Assembly: GCA_947258805.1 (NCBI GenBank)
Contig: CAMYJV010000007.1
Coordinates: 1 to 41,401, forward strand
From: an uncultured Gammaproteobacteria bacterium
Lineage (GTDB): Bacteria > Pseudomonadota > Gammaproteobacteria > GCA-2729495
Length of the DNA: 41,401 nt
Direction: 5' to 3'
A program made the translations under genes and the position numbers. Positions 29,460-38,534 of this stretch are shown here, in pieces (the first letter of the stretch is position 1; every line of letters starts with the position of its first letter). The notes under the pieces are model-generated. The model was not told where the DNA came from, ran no database searches, and saw only the letters and a program-made list of their open reading frames with translations.

Positions 29460-29522
29460 CGGTATCTCTCCCTGAGATGAGATGGTTAAAAACGTGTCGG
29501 CACAATGCCTGTGGAGGATAGT

Positions 29523-29538
29523 TGCAAAGGGCGTGCCA
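29523..29538 (-). promoter_or_regulatory. Sigma54 (RpoN) promoter of pilA
   Basis: The - strand reads TGGCACGCCCTTTGCA, a full match to the -24/-12 consensus TGGCACG-N4-TTGCW. The -12 end lies about 64 nt before the pilA ATG (29459). pilA in pseudomonads and xanthomonads is known to need RpoN and PilR, and pilSR is the next gene pair here. Confidence 0.92.
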
Positions 29539-29655
29539 TCTTTCTGTGCGCCAATCCTAACTTTCTGAAAAGGATGGACTTATTATTCTTATTGCGGGTC
29601 AGATTCCGGCCGGGTGCAACATAACACTCTATCCACCGGAGGCCCGTCTGACCCC

Positions 29656-29683
29656 CTGCGTCAGTTTGTGACGTTCTGCGTCA
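29656..29683 (-). promoter_or_regulatory. Putative PilR binding sites (tandem repeats upstream of pilA)
   Basis: The octamer TGACGCAG (- strand) occurs twice, at 29656-29663 and 29676-29683, start to start exactly 20 bp apart. A further GTCA half-site lies between. They sit about 120-145 bp upstream of the sigma54 -24 element, the usual range for an enhancer-binding protein. Assignment to PilR is inferred from gene context. Confidence 0.55.
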
Positions 29684-29694
29684 CATTCAGGGCA

Positions 29695-31014
29695 TCAGTC
29701 CATGCCCAGCTTCTGCATCCGATAGCGCAGGGCCCTGAGCGTTAGGCCCAGGCTGGCGGCCGTGCGGGTCTTGTTGAAGCGGTGGGCCTCCAGCGCCTCG
29801 CGGATGGTTTCGCGTTCCACGGATTCCAGCCGTTTGCCCAGCACCGCTTCTGCCTCCGGCTCGCCCGCGGTTTCCGTGTCCTGCAGCAGGATGTCGTTCG
29901 CGTTGATCTGGTCGCCGGCCGCCAGTGCGAGGCCCCGCTCGAGAATATTCTCCAGTTCGCGCACGTTACCGGGAAACCGGTAGGCGGCGAGCCGCGCACG
30001 GGCATCGCTGGCCAGGTCCGGGGTTGCCTGGCCCAGCTCGGCAGCCAGGCGCTCAAGAATGTGCCGGGCCAGCAGCATGACGTCATCGCCGCGCTCGCGC
30101 AGCGGCGGCACTCGCAGTTCGATCACGTTGATGCGGTAGTACAGGTCTTCTCGAAACTGGCCGGCTGCCACCAGCGCGCGCAGGTCTTTGTGGGTGGCGC
30201 TGAGAATTCGCACGTCCACGGGCACCTCGCCGGTGGCACCCACCGGCCGGACGGCTTTTTCCTGAATGACCCGCAGCAGCTTTACCTGCATCGGCAAGGG
30301 CAAGTCGGCGATTTCGTCCAGGAACAGCGTGCCGCCCTCGGCCGACTGCGCCAGTCCTTCCTTGTCTGCGACGGCGCCGGTAAATGCGCCCTTGCGATGG
30401 CCGAAGAACTCGCTCTCCATGAGTTCGCTCGGAATTGCGCCGCAGTTCACCGGCACGAAGGGCGCGTCTGCGCGCGCGCCCTGGGCGTGAATCAGGCGTG
30501 CCACCAGTTCTTTGCCAGTGCCGGACTCCCCGGAGATGTGCACGGGGGCCTGGCTTCGGGCCACCTTCGCGATCATCCGCCGCAGCTCTTCCATCGGCGC
30601 GGATTCCCCCAGCAACGGGCTGGCGTCGCGCACGGCGTCGCCGCTGCCGGGCAGCTTCAGCGCGCTTGATACCAGTTTGCGCAGCGACTGCAATTCAACG
30701 GGTTTAGAGACGAAGTCGAAGGCTCCGAGCTTCAGCGCCCGGACGGCAGTTTCAACATTGCCGTGAGCAGTGATGACCGCTACCGGGGTAGGCAGGCTCT
30801 GTTCCTGTATCCATGCCACGAGTTCGAGACCGTCGCCGTCCGGCAGCCGCATGTCTGTCAGGCACAGCTGGTAGTCCCTGTTTGCCAGGCGTTCCTTCGC
30901 GCATTCGAGGTCACCGCAGGTGTCCGTGTCGATCTGCATGCGGTCCAGTGTCATCGCCAGTAGTTCGCACAGGTCCGGCTCATCGTCTACCACCAGGGCG
31001 AGGGGCTTTTTCAT
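29695..31014 (-). CDS. pilR: Sigma54-dependent response regulator PilR
   Basis: A 439-residue NtrC-type activator. The receiver domain (about 1-120) has LALVVDDEPDLCELL with its acidic pocket, and CLTDMRLPDGDGLEL, which contains the phosphorylated Asp. The AAA+ domain has Walker A GESGTGKE, the sigma54-contact loop GAFTGA, Walker B GGTLFLDEIADLPLPMQ, and the arginine-finger region. The C-terminus is a Fis-type helix-turn-helix (KTRTAASLGLTLRALRYRMQ). ATG 31014 is chosen over a slightly longer frame because it overlaps the pilS stop (ATGA). It is expected to activate pilA from the sites just downstream of its own stop. Confidence 0.95.
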   Translation of the reverse strand: MKKPLALVVDDEPDLCELLAMTLDRMQIDTDTCGDLECAKERLANRDYQLCLTDMRLPDGDGLELVAWIQEQSLPTPVAVITAHGNVETAVRALKLGAFDFVSKPVELQSLRKLVSSALKLPGSGDAVRDASPLLGESAPMEELRRMIAKVARSQAPVHISGESGTGKELVARLIHAQGARADAPFVPVNCGAIPSELMESEFFGHRKGAFTGAVADKEGLAQSAEGGTLFLDEIADLPLPMQVKLLRVIQEKAVRPVGATGEVPVDVRILSATHKDLRALVAAGQFREDLYYRINVIELRVPPLRERGDDVMLLARHILERLAAELGQATPDLASDARARLAAYRFPGNVRELENILERGLALAAGDQINANDILLQDTETAGEPEAEAVLGKRLESVERETIREALEAHRFNKTRTAASLGLTLRALRYRMQKLGMD

Positions 31015-32654
31015 GTGCGTCGCTCCCACCGTTTCGGATCGGCGAACACGATACGGAATACGCTGCCGCCGCCGTCACGCGGCTCGAAGGCCAGCGCGGC
31101 ACGGTTGCATTCGCAGAGTTCCCGGGAGATGAACAGGCCGAGGCCGGTGCCGCTGGCCTGGCCGGTGGCAAAGGGCTCGAACAGGCGTTCACGCATCTCG
31201 ACATCGATCCCCGGGCCGCGGTCCGCGAACTCCACGAACGGTCGGCCGGTGCCGGTCAGCAGTCCGAAACTAATGTCTACGATAGGCTGGCTGCCGTCGC
31301 CGGCGGCATGTTGCACGGCGTTTTCACACAGGTTCCAGCACACCTGGCGCAGGTGGCTCGGGTCGATGCGCACATCGAGTCCGGGCTCTGCGCTGCCCAG
31401 CCTGAAGCGCTCGGCGGGCAGCTCGCAGGTCGACGCGAATTCCGCCACGAAATCGCCCATCCATGCCGCCAGTGCGATGGACTCCGGCCGGGTTGCATCC
31501 CGCCGCGACAACTGCATTACGTTCTCGACGATTTCGCTGACCCGCTGCGAGTGCAGGTTGATTATCTCCAGCAGACGCCGATCATCGGCGCCGATGGTGG
31601 GCGACTCGCCCAGCAGCTGGGCGGCGTGGCTGAGGGCTCCCACCGGGTTGCGGATTTCGTGGGCAATGCTGGCGGACAAGCGGCCCAGGGCCACGAGCTT
31701 GGTTTGGCGAACCTTCTCCGCCAGCAGGCTCGCATCCTCCAGGAACATGAGCACCGGCCCGTCCTCGCGACCTTCGAGCGGCGCGATGTAGGTATTGATC
31801 CTGGCCGCACCGCCGGCGGCCGGGAAACCTAGCGTCGCATCGGGCCCCGTATGGCCCGCGCGCCAGTTGCGCAACACGCGCGCCAGGTCGCTGGAAACCC
31901 GGCTCAAAGCTTCGCCCGGTATGCGGTCGTCGGTACCCAATAGCTCGGCGGCCGACTGGTTGATCAGTCGAATCTCGTCCGCCTCGTCCACGACTACCAG
32001 GCTTTCCCGCAGGTTCTGTATCACGTAGTCGTTGAGCTGAGCGAGATTCGCCAGGTCTATGCCTCGCTGCAGGGCCAGGGCCTCGCTCTCCCGCAAGCGC
32101 CGCGCCAGCGGGTTGGCGGTGGCGGCGACGACGAAAATGATTGCCCCCAGCACCCCCGCCGGCACGAAGGCATTGACTGGTGACAGCCCCTGGGCGTATG
32201 CGAGCGTCTGTTCGCCGAGTATCGCCAGCGCGCTGATCGCGGCGGCCAGGAGCGCGCGTTCGCTGCTGAGGCTGAGACTCGCGGCACCCACCATCACGAT
32301 CAGCAGCGCCCCGATACCACTGGAAATGCCCCCACCCGCGTGCGTCAGCAAGGTCACAGCCACTATGTCCGCCAGCATCGTCGGGGTCGGGCGCCGCCAT
32401 GGCAGAGCCAGCACTGCGGCCGCAAACAGCGAATAGCCGAGCGCGGCCAGCAGGAACAGCTGCGGATAGCGGATGTCGAGTAGCGGCGGTTCCCGGCTGA
32501 GCAGGGCGACGGTGGCCAGTGCCAGGCCGATCAGGAGCCGGAATGCAGCCACCAGCCGTTCGATGCGCCGCGACGTATCGGCCTGCGGTGCAACGGAGGT
32601 TGCGGCTGGCTCGGGCGGGAGCGTGTCTTTCAGGGTCTGTTGAGCGAGATCCAT
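31011..32654 (-). CDS. pilS: Sensor histidine kinase PilS
   Basis: A 547-residue membrane sensor kinase paired with PilR. After a hydrophilic N-terminus, six membrane segments lie at about 36-52, 65-85, 92-104, 113-130, 135-155 and 163-180. A PAS-like domain follows (about 205-310). The dimerisation helix carries SASIAHEIRNPVGAL with the phosphorylated His332. The ATPase domain has the N box CWNLCENAVQHA, DRGPGID, and TGLGLFISREL. The six-helix sensor, known in Pseudomonas to sense PilA in the membrane, fits this layout. It is divergent from sucC with a 180-nt gap. Confidence 0.94.
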   Translation of the reverse strand: MDLAQQTLKDTLPPEPAATSVAPQADTSRRIERLVAAFRLLIGLALATVALLSREPPLLDIRYPQLFLLAALGYSLFAAAVLALPWRRPTPTMLADIVAVTLLTHAGGGISSGIGALLIVMVGAASLSLSSERALLAAAISALAILGEQTLAYAQGLSPVNAFVPAGVLGAIIFVVAATANPLARRLRESEALALQRGIDLANLAQLNDYVIQNLRESLVVVDEADEIRLINQSAAELLGTDDRIPGEALSRVSSDLARVLRNWRAGHTGPDATLGFPAAGGAARINTYIAPLEGREDGPVLMFLEDASLLAEKVRQTKLVALGRLSASIAHEIRNPVGALSHAAQLLGESPTIGADDRRLLEIINLHSQRVSEIVENVMQLSRRDATRPESIALAAWMGDFVAEFASTCELPAERFRLGSAEPGLDVRIDPSHLRQVCWNLCENAVQHAAGDGSQPIVDISFGLLTGTGRPFVEFADRGPGIDVEMRERLFEPFATGQASGTGLGLFISRELCECNRAALAFEPRDGGGSVFRIVFADPKRWERRT

Positions 32655-32834
32655 CGCAAGGGGTGTCGGCGGTTCCTTTATGATTATGTCCGATCAGGCT
32701 CCACCGCGCGTGATCGCCGTCGCACTTCCTGTCCGCGTAGCCCGCTGTCTGCCGCGGTTTCCATGGCGGGGTGATTCGCGCAAAATACGCGCCTCTCCGG
32801 GCCTCGGCCCGCTTCGCTCTCGCCGGGACGATTC

Positions 32835-33992
32835 ATGAATCTGCACGAATATCAGGCCAAGCAGCTCTTTTCGCGCTACGGCATCGCGGTCAGCCAGGGT
32901 GAAGTGGCCACGACGCCCGCCCAGGCAGAAGCCGCCGCGCGCCGGCTGGGTGGCGCCGTCTGGGTAGTGAAGGCGCAGGTCCACGCCGGTGGCCGTGGCA
33001 AAGGCGGCGGCATCAAGCTCGCCCGCAGCGCTGAAGCGGTGCGCGAGGCGGCTGATGTAATGCTCGGCCAGCGCCTGGTCACCCCGCAGACGGGTGCCGA
33101 GGGTCTGCCTGTGAACCAGGTGTACGTGGAACAAGGCAGCAATATCGAGCGCGAGCTGTACCTGAGCATGCTGGTGGACCGCGGTCGCGAACGTATTGCC
33201 GTTATCGCATCGGCGGCCGGCGGCATGGACATAGAAGAGGTCGCCGCGAAAACCCCGGAACAGATACTGACAGCCATCGTGCATCCGGCCGCCGGGCTGC
33301 AGGCTTACCAGGCCCGCGGGCTGGCCTATGGTCTCGGTCTGAACAGCGCACAGGTGAAGCAGTTCGTTGCCCTGGCGGGCAAGATCTATCGCCTCGTGGT
33401 TGAGTCCGATGCCAGCCTGGTGGAGATCAATCCGCTGATCGTCAACGATGCCGGCGAACTGCTTGCGCTGGATGCCAAGATCAACATCGACGAGAACGCC
33501 CTGTACCGGCAGGCCGAACTGCAGGCCATGCGGGATCCGTCACAGGAAGATGAAATGGAGCGCAGTGCCGCCGAGCACGATCTGAACTACGTGTCACTGG
33601 ACGGCAACATCGCGTGCATGGTGAACGGTGCCGGCCTCGCGATGGCAACCATGGATCTGATCAAGTTGCACGGCGGCGATCCGGCCAATTTCCTGGATGT
33701 CGGCGGCGGCGCCACGCCCGATCGCGTGGCGGCAGCGTTCAAACTCATCCTGTCGAATCCTTCCGTGCAAGCCATTCTTGTGAATATCTTCGGTGGCATC
33801 GTGCGTTGCGATCTGATTGCCGAGGGCATCATCCAGGCCGTGCGCGAGATCGACGTCAAGGTGCCGGTCATCGTGCGTCTCGAGGGTACGAACGTCGACA
33901 AGGGCAAAGCCCTGCTGGCGGAAAGCGGCCTGGCGATTACGCCCGCTGAAGATTTGACGGACGCGGCGCTGAAGGCCGTTGCTGCAGTGTAA
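32835..33992 (+). CDS. sucC: Succinyl-CoA ligase (ADP-forming) subunit beta SucC
   Basis: A 385-residue ATP-grasp subunit of the TCA cycle enzyme that interconverts succinyl-CoA and succinate with ATP synthesis. [17 protein letters not shown] is the standard start. [19 protein letters not shown] (ATP-grasp) follows. [27 protein letters not shown], and the CoA-ligase part with [32 protein letters not shown] and [10 protein letters not shown], are all intact. GGGACG just before ATG 32835 serves as ribosome-binding site. sucD follows after a 143-nt gap holding a REP element. Confidence 0.97.
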   Translation: MNLHEYQAKQLFSRYGIAVSQGEVATTPAQAEAAARRLGGAVWVVKAQVHAGGRGKGGGIKLARSAEAVREAADVMLGQRLVTPQTGAEGLPVNQVYVEQGSNIERELYLSMLVDRGRERIAVIASAAGGMDIEEVAAKTPEQILTAIVHPAAGLQAYQARGLAYGLGLNSAQVKQFVALAGKIYRLVVESDASLVEINPLIVNDAGELLALDAKINIDENALYRQAELQAMRDPSQEDEMERSAAEHDLNYVSLDGNIACMVNGAGLAMATMDLIKLHGGDPANFLDVGGGATPDRVAAAFKLILSNPSVQAILVNIFGGIVRCDLIAEGIIQAVREIDVKVPVIVRLEGTNVDKGKALLAESGLAITPAEDLTDAALKAVAAV

Positions 33993-34002
33993 ACGCACCG
34001 TA

Positions 34003-34084
34003 GGAGCGGCTTTAGCCGCGATGCATGTTTCGGTGGGCGCCATACGTTTTATGAAGACAAAGGAATCGCGGCTAAAGCCGCTCC
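34003..34084. repeat. REP-type inverted repeat between sucC and sucD
   Basis: GGAGCGGCTTTAGCCGCGAT (34003-34022) and its exact complement (34065-34084) form a 20-bp inverted repeat around a 42-nt spacer. Each arm contains its own small palindrome (GCGGCTTTAGCCGC). The GTAGGAGCGGCTTxAGCCGCGA type is a well-known dispersed REP family in Pseudomonas and xanthomonads, usually linked to RAYT transposases. No such transposase is in the window. Confidence 0.85.
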
Positions 34085-34135
34085 CACCAGGACCCAACAG
34101 AAAGGCGTGCCACCGGCACTGAAACAGGCTGATAT

Positions 34136-35008
34136 ATGAGCATCCTCGTCACCAAAGACTCCAGGGTTATCTGCCAGGGCCTGACCGGCCGGCAGGGTTC
34201 TTTTCACGCCGAACAGTGCATCGAGTACGGCACGCAGATCGTTGCCGGCGTGACGCCCGGCCGCGGTGGTGAAGAACATCTCGGTAAACCGGTCTTCAAC
34301 ACGGTAGACGAGGCGGTGGCTGCGACCGGGGCTGACGTCAGCGTGATCTTTGTGCCGGCGCCGGCTGCGGCGGATGCCATCCTGGCGGCGGCGGAGGCGG
34401 GGGTAGCCCTGGTGGTGTGCATCACCGAAGGCATTCCGGTCATGGACATGGTCCGCGTGAAGGCGGTGCTGCGGGATTACGACTGCCGCTTGATCGGCCC
34501 GAACTGCCCGGGCGTCATCACGCCGGGTGAGTGCAAGATCGGCATCATGCCTGGCTTTATTCACCAGCCCGGCCGGGTCGGTGTCATCTCCCGCTCGGGC
34601 ACGCTGACCTACGAGGCGGTGTACCAGACCACCAACAACGGCCTGGGGCAGACCACCTGTGTCGGAATTGGCGGAGACCCGGTGCGCGGCATGAACTTTA
34701 TCGACTGCCTGGAACTGTTCGAGCAGGACCCGGTGACGGAAGGCATCATCATGGTGGGTGAAATCGGCGGCACCGACGAAGAGGCCGCGGCTCGCTATAT
34801 CGCCGACCACGTGTCGAAACCCGTAGTGGCATACATCGCCGGCGTTACCGCGCCGCCCGGCAAGCGCATGGGCCACGCCGGGGCCATTATTTCCGGCGGC
34901 GAGGGCACGGCCGAGGCCAAGTACGCGGCCCTGGAACAAGCCGGCGTCAGCACGGTGCGCTCGCCGGCCGAACTCGGTGCCGCAATGCTGGCGCAGCTCG
35001 GAGGCTGA
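34136..35008 (+). CDS. sucD: Succinyl-CoA ligase subunit alpha SucD
   Basis: A 290-residue subunit carrying the CoA-binding Rossmann domain and the phosphorylated histidine. [17 protein letters not shown] and [19 protein letters not shown] are N-terminal signatures. [32 protein letters not shown] and [16 protein letters not shown] follow. The phosphohistidine lies in [18 protein letters not shown]. It forms the enzyme with SucC. Co-transcription across the REP element is likely, but the element may attenuate or stabilise the message. Confidence 0.97.
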   Translation: MSILVTKDSRVICQGLTGRQGSFHAEQCIEYGTQIVAGVTPGRGGEEHLGKPVFNTVDEAVAATGADVSVIFVPAPAAADAILAAAEAGVALVVCITEGIPVMDMVRVKAVLRDYDCRLIGPNCPGVITPGECKIGIMPGFIHQPGRVGVISRSGTLTYEAVYQTTNNGLGQTTCVGIGGDPVRGMNFIDCLELFEQDPVTEGIIMVGEIGGTDEEAAARYIADHVSKPVVAYIAGVTAPPGKRMGHAGAIISGGEGTAEAKYAALEQAGVSTVRSPAELGAAMLAQLGG

Positions 35009-35026
35009 CGACAGCGGAGACAACCA

Positions 35027-36658
35027 GTGTCCGACGCCAAGACTCTCCGCATCGCGCTGGCACAACTCAATCTTGTCGTGGGCGATGTGGCCGGCAATAC
35101 CCGCCGCATCATTGAAACTATCGGTCACGCCCGGGAGGCGGGCGCTGGACTCGTGCTGTTTCCCGAACTCGCCGTTTGTGGTTATCCGCCGGAAGACCTG
35201 TTGTTTCATGCCGGCCTGCGCAAGCAGGTTGCGCAGGCCCTGGACGAGATACGCGGCAGCAGCAAAGGCCTGATCGCCGTGGTTGGTTATCCAGAGTACG
35301 CGGACAAGGATATCTACAATGCGGCGGCGGCCTTTGGCGACGGCCGGCTCATCGCGAATTACCGTAAGCACTGTCTGCCCAACTACAGCGTTTTCGACGA
35401 AGAACGCTACTTCACGGTAGGCGGCACGCCTTGTGTGATAGAGGCGGGCGGAATCCGCGTCGGCCTGACCATATGCGAAGACGTCTGGGAAGCTGAGCCC
35501 TGCCGGCGTGCCGCGGCCGCCGGCGCGCAGCTGATCGTGGCCATCAACGGTTCGCCGTTCCGGGTGGGCAAGCAGGCGGAGCGCGAGGCGGTGCTGGCCG
35601 AACGTGCTGCTGATACGGGCTTGCCGCTGGTCTATCAGAACCTGGTCGGTGGTCAGGACGAACTGGTGTTCGACGGCGGTTCCTGTGCCGTCACGCCCGA
35701 CGGCGTTACCCGGTTACGCGCGCCGGCTTTTGCGCAAACCATGGGGCTGGTGGACTGCCGGTTGCTCGATTCCGGCGCGCAGATCGAGCCGGGTGAGCTC
35801 GCGCCGCTGGCCCCTGACGAAGCCAGTATCTACGACGCCCTGGTCACGGGCGTGCACGACTACGTGGAGAAGAACGGTTTCCCCGGGGTCGTGCTCGGCC
35901 TGTCCGGCGGTATCGATTCAGCACTGACGCTGGCCATTGCGGTGGATGCGCTCGGTGCGGACCGGGTGCGGGCCGTGATGATGCCGTACCGCTGGACGGC
36001 CGATATCAGCAAAGAAGATGCGGCGGAGCAGGCGCGCCGCCAGGGGGTCGACTACCAGGTGCTGCCTATCGAGACGATGGTGCAGGCCACCCGTGACGTC
36101 CTTGCCGGGCTGTTCGCCGGCCTGGCCGAAGATGCCACGGAGGAAAACATTCAGTCGCGTTGCCGCGGAATGCTGCTGATGGCCATTTCCAACAAGAGCG
36201 GCTGCATGGTCCTGGCCACCGGCAACAAGAGCGAAATGGCCGTGGGCTACGCCACGCTTTACGGTGACATGGCCGGCGGTTTTGCGCCGATCAAAGATTG
36301 CGCGAAAACCCTGGTATATCGGCTCGCCAGCTATCGCAATTCCATCGACCCGGTCATTCCCAAGCGCGTGATCGAGCGGCCGCCCAGTGCAGAACTCGCT
36401 CCGGACCAGCTCGATACCGACAGCTTGCCGCCCTACGAGATACTGGACGGCATCCTGGACGCGCTGATGCTCGACGATCTGTCGGTGGACGGAATCGTCG
36501 CGCGGGGTTTTGACCGGGACGTCGTCGTGCAGGTGGTAGACCGGGTCCGGCGCAACGAATACAAGCGCCGGCAGGCGTCACCGGGGGTGCGAATCAGTGC
36601 GCGGGCTTTCGGCCGCGACTGGCGCTATCCCATCACGTCGGGCTACCGGCACGACTGA
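35027..36658 (+). CDS. nadE: Glutamine-dependent NAD+ synthase NadE
   Basis: A 543-residue two-domain enzyme that amidates nicotinic acid adenine dinucleotide to NAD+. The N-terminal nitrilase-type glutaminase has the Glu-Lys-Cys triad: Glu47 (LFPELAVCGYPPEDLL), Lys114 (YRKHCLPNYSVFDE) and Cys150 (LTICEDVWE). The synthetase domain has the P-loop LSGGIDSALT (Ser293), NIQSRCRGMLLM and LATGNKSEMAVGY. The start is GTG 35027 with GCGGAGA upstream. It ends 3 nt before the convergent bamD end. Confidence 0.95.
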   Translation: MSDAKTLRIALAQLNLVVGDVAGNTRRIIETIGHAREAGAGLVLFPELAVCGYPPEDLLFHAGLRKQVAQALDEIRGSSKGLIAVVGYPEYADKDIYNAAAAFGDGRLIANYRKHCLPNYSVFDEERYFTVGGTPCVIEAGGIRVGLTICEDVWEAEPCRRAAAAGAQLIVAINGSPFRVGKQAEREAVLAERAADTGLPLVYQNLVGGQDELVFDGGSCAVTPDGVTRLRAPAFAQTMGLVDCRLLDSGAQIEPGELAPLAPDEASIYDALVTGVHDYVEKNGFPGVVLGLSGGIDSALTLAIAVDALGADRVRAVMMPYRWTADISKEDAAEQARRQGVDYQVLPIETMVQATRDVLAGLFAGLAEDATEENIQSRCRGMLLMAISNKSGCMVLATGNKSEMAVGYATLYGDMAGGFAPIKDCAKTLVYRLASYRNSIDPVIPKRVIERPPSAELAPDQLDTDSLPPYEILDGILDALMLDDLSVDGIVARGFDRDVVVQVVDRVRRNEYKRRQASPGVRISARAFGRDWRYPITSGYRHD

Positions 36659-36661
36659 GTG

Positions 36662-37459
36662 TCAGAAGAGCCACCACCAGCGTGCGCGCGCCTCGCCGTA
36701 TTGCTTGAAGCGACTGTCCGGATAGTTTTGATCGAGAACCTCGCGCGTGGCCACGGCTACGTCGCGCATGCCGAGCTTCGAATAGGCCTGCGCCATCAGG
36801 TCCAGGGCCTGGGCCACTGACGGCGAGCCGTCATAGGTCTCGACAACATAACTTGCCCGGTTCAGCGCCGCCGCCCAGGCGCCGCGGCGCATGTAATAGT
36901 CGGCCACGTAAATCTCATGTGCAGCAAGGCGATTGCGCAGAAAGATCATTCGCTGCCGCGCGTCGGGTGTGTAGACGCTGTCCGGGTAGCGTTTCACCAG
37001 TTGTGCGAAGGCGGAAAAAGACTCTCGCGCTTCTACCGGCGGGCGTTTTGCCAGGTCTACGCGCAGCAGTCGGTGAAAGCGATTGTGCTGGCTGCTGAAC
37101 TGCGCCAGTCCGCGCATGTAAAGCGCGTAGTCCACCCGTGGGTGGGTCGGATTCTCGCGTTCAAACTGAATGGACGAATCGATGACCTGGTCGCGATCGC
37201 CGTTGCGGTAATAGGTGTACAGCAAATCCAGCTGCGCCTGCTTGGCCTTGTTGCTGAAGGGATACCGGGCCTCCAGGGCTTCGAAGTACTGGATGGCGTT
37301 CGTGTAATTGCCGTTATTCATCGACCGCGTGCCGTACTCGTACAACTGGTCGGCGCCGGACTTGAGTTCATCGTCCTTGCCAAAGAAGCAGCCGCCGAGG
37401 GACATGGCCAGGCAAAGCACGAGGAGGCGGGCACCGTGAGTTGTGCGAGTTGCGTTCAT
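36662..37459 (-). CDS. bamD: Outer membrane assembly lipoprotein BamD
   Basis: A 265-residue lipoprotein of the BAM complex that folds outer-membrane beta barrels with BamA. The signal peptide ends in a lipobox (LGGC, Cys24). Five TPR-like repeats follow; the first has YEYGTRSMNNGNYTNAIQYFEALEARYPFS-type packing. FHRLLRVDLAKRPPVEARESFSAFAQLVKRYPDS is a BamD signature, seen in separate parts at about residues 128-160. A perfect TATAAT lies about 40 nt upstream on the same strand. It is divergent from rluD, as in E. coli. Confidence 0.95.
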   Translation of the reverse strand: MNATRTTHGARLLVLCLAMSLGGCFFGKDDELKSGADQLYEYGTRSMNNGNYTNAIQYFEALEARYPFSNKAKQAQLDLLYTYYRNGDRDQVIDSSIQFERENPTHPRVDYALYMRGLAQFSSQHNRFHRLLRVDLAKRPPVEARESFSAFAQLVKRYPDSVYTPDARQRMIFLRNRLAAHEIYVADYYMRRGAWAAALNRASYVVETYDGSPSVAQALDLMAQAYSKLGMRDVAVATREVLDQNYPDSRFKQYGEARARWWWLF

Positions 37460-37497
37460 CGGAATAAATGCGGTAACTGCGTGGAAAATGCGACGAC

Positions 37498-37503
37498 ATT
37501 ATA
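37498..37503 (-). promoter_or_regulatory. Putative -10 element of bamD
   Basis: TATAAT on the - strand (37503 to 37498) lies about 38 nt before the bamD ATG. No good -35 hexamer is seen at 16-18 nt. The opposite strand reads TATAAA at 37500-37505, which might serve rluD. Confidence 0.4.
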
Positions 37504-37553
37504 AACTAGCCGTCGCCAGCAACCCGGGCCACCGCCCGGCGAGAGCCAGCCCC

Positions 37554-38534
37554 TTGGAACACGAAGCCCGCATCCCCGAAGACCTCGCCGGCCGGCGCCT
37601 GGACCAGGCCCTGGCCCAGCTGTTTCCCGACTACTCGCGATCCCGGCTGAAGGACTGGATCCTGGCCGGCCGCGTGCAGCTGGACGGCGCTGCTGTCGTG
37701 CCGCGAACGCCGGTCGCCGCGGGTCAGCGGGTCACCCTGCAGGCCGCCGCGGAGACGCGGGCCGGCGACGAGCCGCAAGCCATTGAGCTGGCGGTGGTGT
37801 ACGAAGATGCACACCTGGCGGTTATCAACAAGCCGGCGGGACTGGTCGTGCACCCTGGCGCCGGGCAGCCCGCCGGCACTCTCGTGAACGGCTTGCTGCA
37901 CCGCTGGCCGGAACTCAAGGCGCTGCCGCGGGGCGGGCTGCTGCACCGGCTGGACAAGGACACCAGCGGGCTGTTGACCGTGGCCCGCAGCGACGCGGCT
38001 TACACACGCCTGGTGCGAGATCTGCAGGACCGCGCCATCACGCGCGAATACCGGGCCGTCTGCAACGGTCGTGTGACGGCCGGCGGTCGTGTCGACGCAG
38101 CGGTCGGCCGCCACCCGGTGCAGCGCACCCGCATGGCCGTGACCCAGCGCGGCCGTCCCGCCGTGACGCATTACCGCGTGCTGGCGCGCTTTGCCGCGCA
38201 CAGCTTCATCGCGCTGCGCCTGGAAACCGGCCGCACCCACCAGATTCGGGTGCACATGGCCCATGTGGGCCATCCCCTGGTCGGTGATCCCCTCTATGGC
38301 GGACGACCGCGGTTTCCGGCCGGCGCGTCGGCCGACTGTCGCACCGCGCTGGAAAATTTCCGCCGCCAGGCACTGCATGCCAGCCGCCTGTGCCTGAAAC
38401 ATCCAGTGACCGGACAGGCGCTCGAGTTCCACGCGCCGCTCCCGGCCGACATCCGCGAGCTGCTGGTCGCCCTGGCTGACGGCGAGCAGCCAGGGCGGGA
38501 TTACGATGAGTTGCGATGGCCGAAATCGAACTGA
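37554..38534 (+). CDS. rluD: 23S rRNA pseudouridine synthase RluD
   Basis: An enzyme that makes pseudouridines 1911, 1915 and 1917 in helix 69 of 23S rRNA. The N-terminal S4 domain (RRLDQALAQLFPDYSRSRLKDWI) leads to the catalytic domain. The catalytic Asp sits in GGLLHRLDKDTSGLL. VINKPAGLVVHPGAG, PAVTHYRVL, LETGRTHQIRVHMAHVGHPLVGDPLYGG and FRRQALHASRL are all intact. TTG 37554 gives the usual family N-terminus (326 residues). ATG 37488 in the same frame would add 22 residues, but it overlaps the divergent promoter region. The 3' end overlaps pgeF by 19 nt. Confidence 0.94.
   Translation: MEHEARIPEDLAGRRLDQALAQLFPDYSRSRLKDWILAGRVQLDGAAVVPRTPVAAGQRVTLQAAAETRAGDEPQAIELAVVYEDAHLAVINKPAGLVVHPGAGQPAGTLVNGLLHRWPELKALPRGGLLHRLDKDTSGLLTVARSDAAYTRLVRDLQDRAITREYRAVCNGRVTAGGRVDAAVGRHPVQRTRMAVTQRGRPAVTHYRVLARFAAHSFIALRLETGRTHQIRVHMAHVGHPLVGDPLYGGRPRFPAGASADCRTALENFRRQALHASRLCLKHPVTGQALEFHAPLPADIRELLVALADGEQPGRDYDELRWPKSN

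Noticed and set aside
28641..29480. 279-codon + strand frame across pilA and its downstream region
   Set aside because: It is antisense to a certain pilin gene and runs through the G-rich non-coding region; no recognisable protein features.
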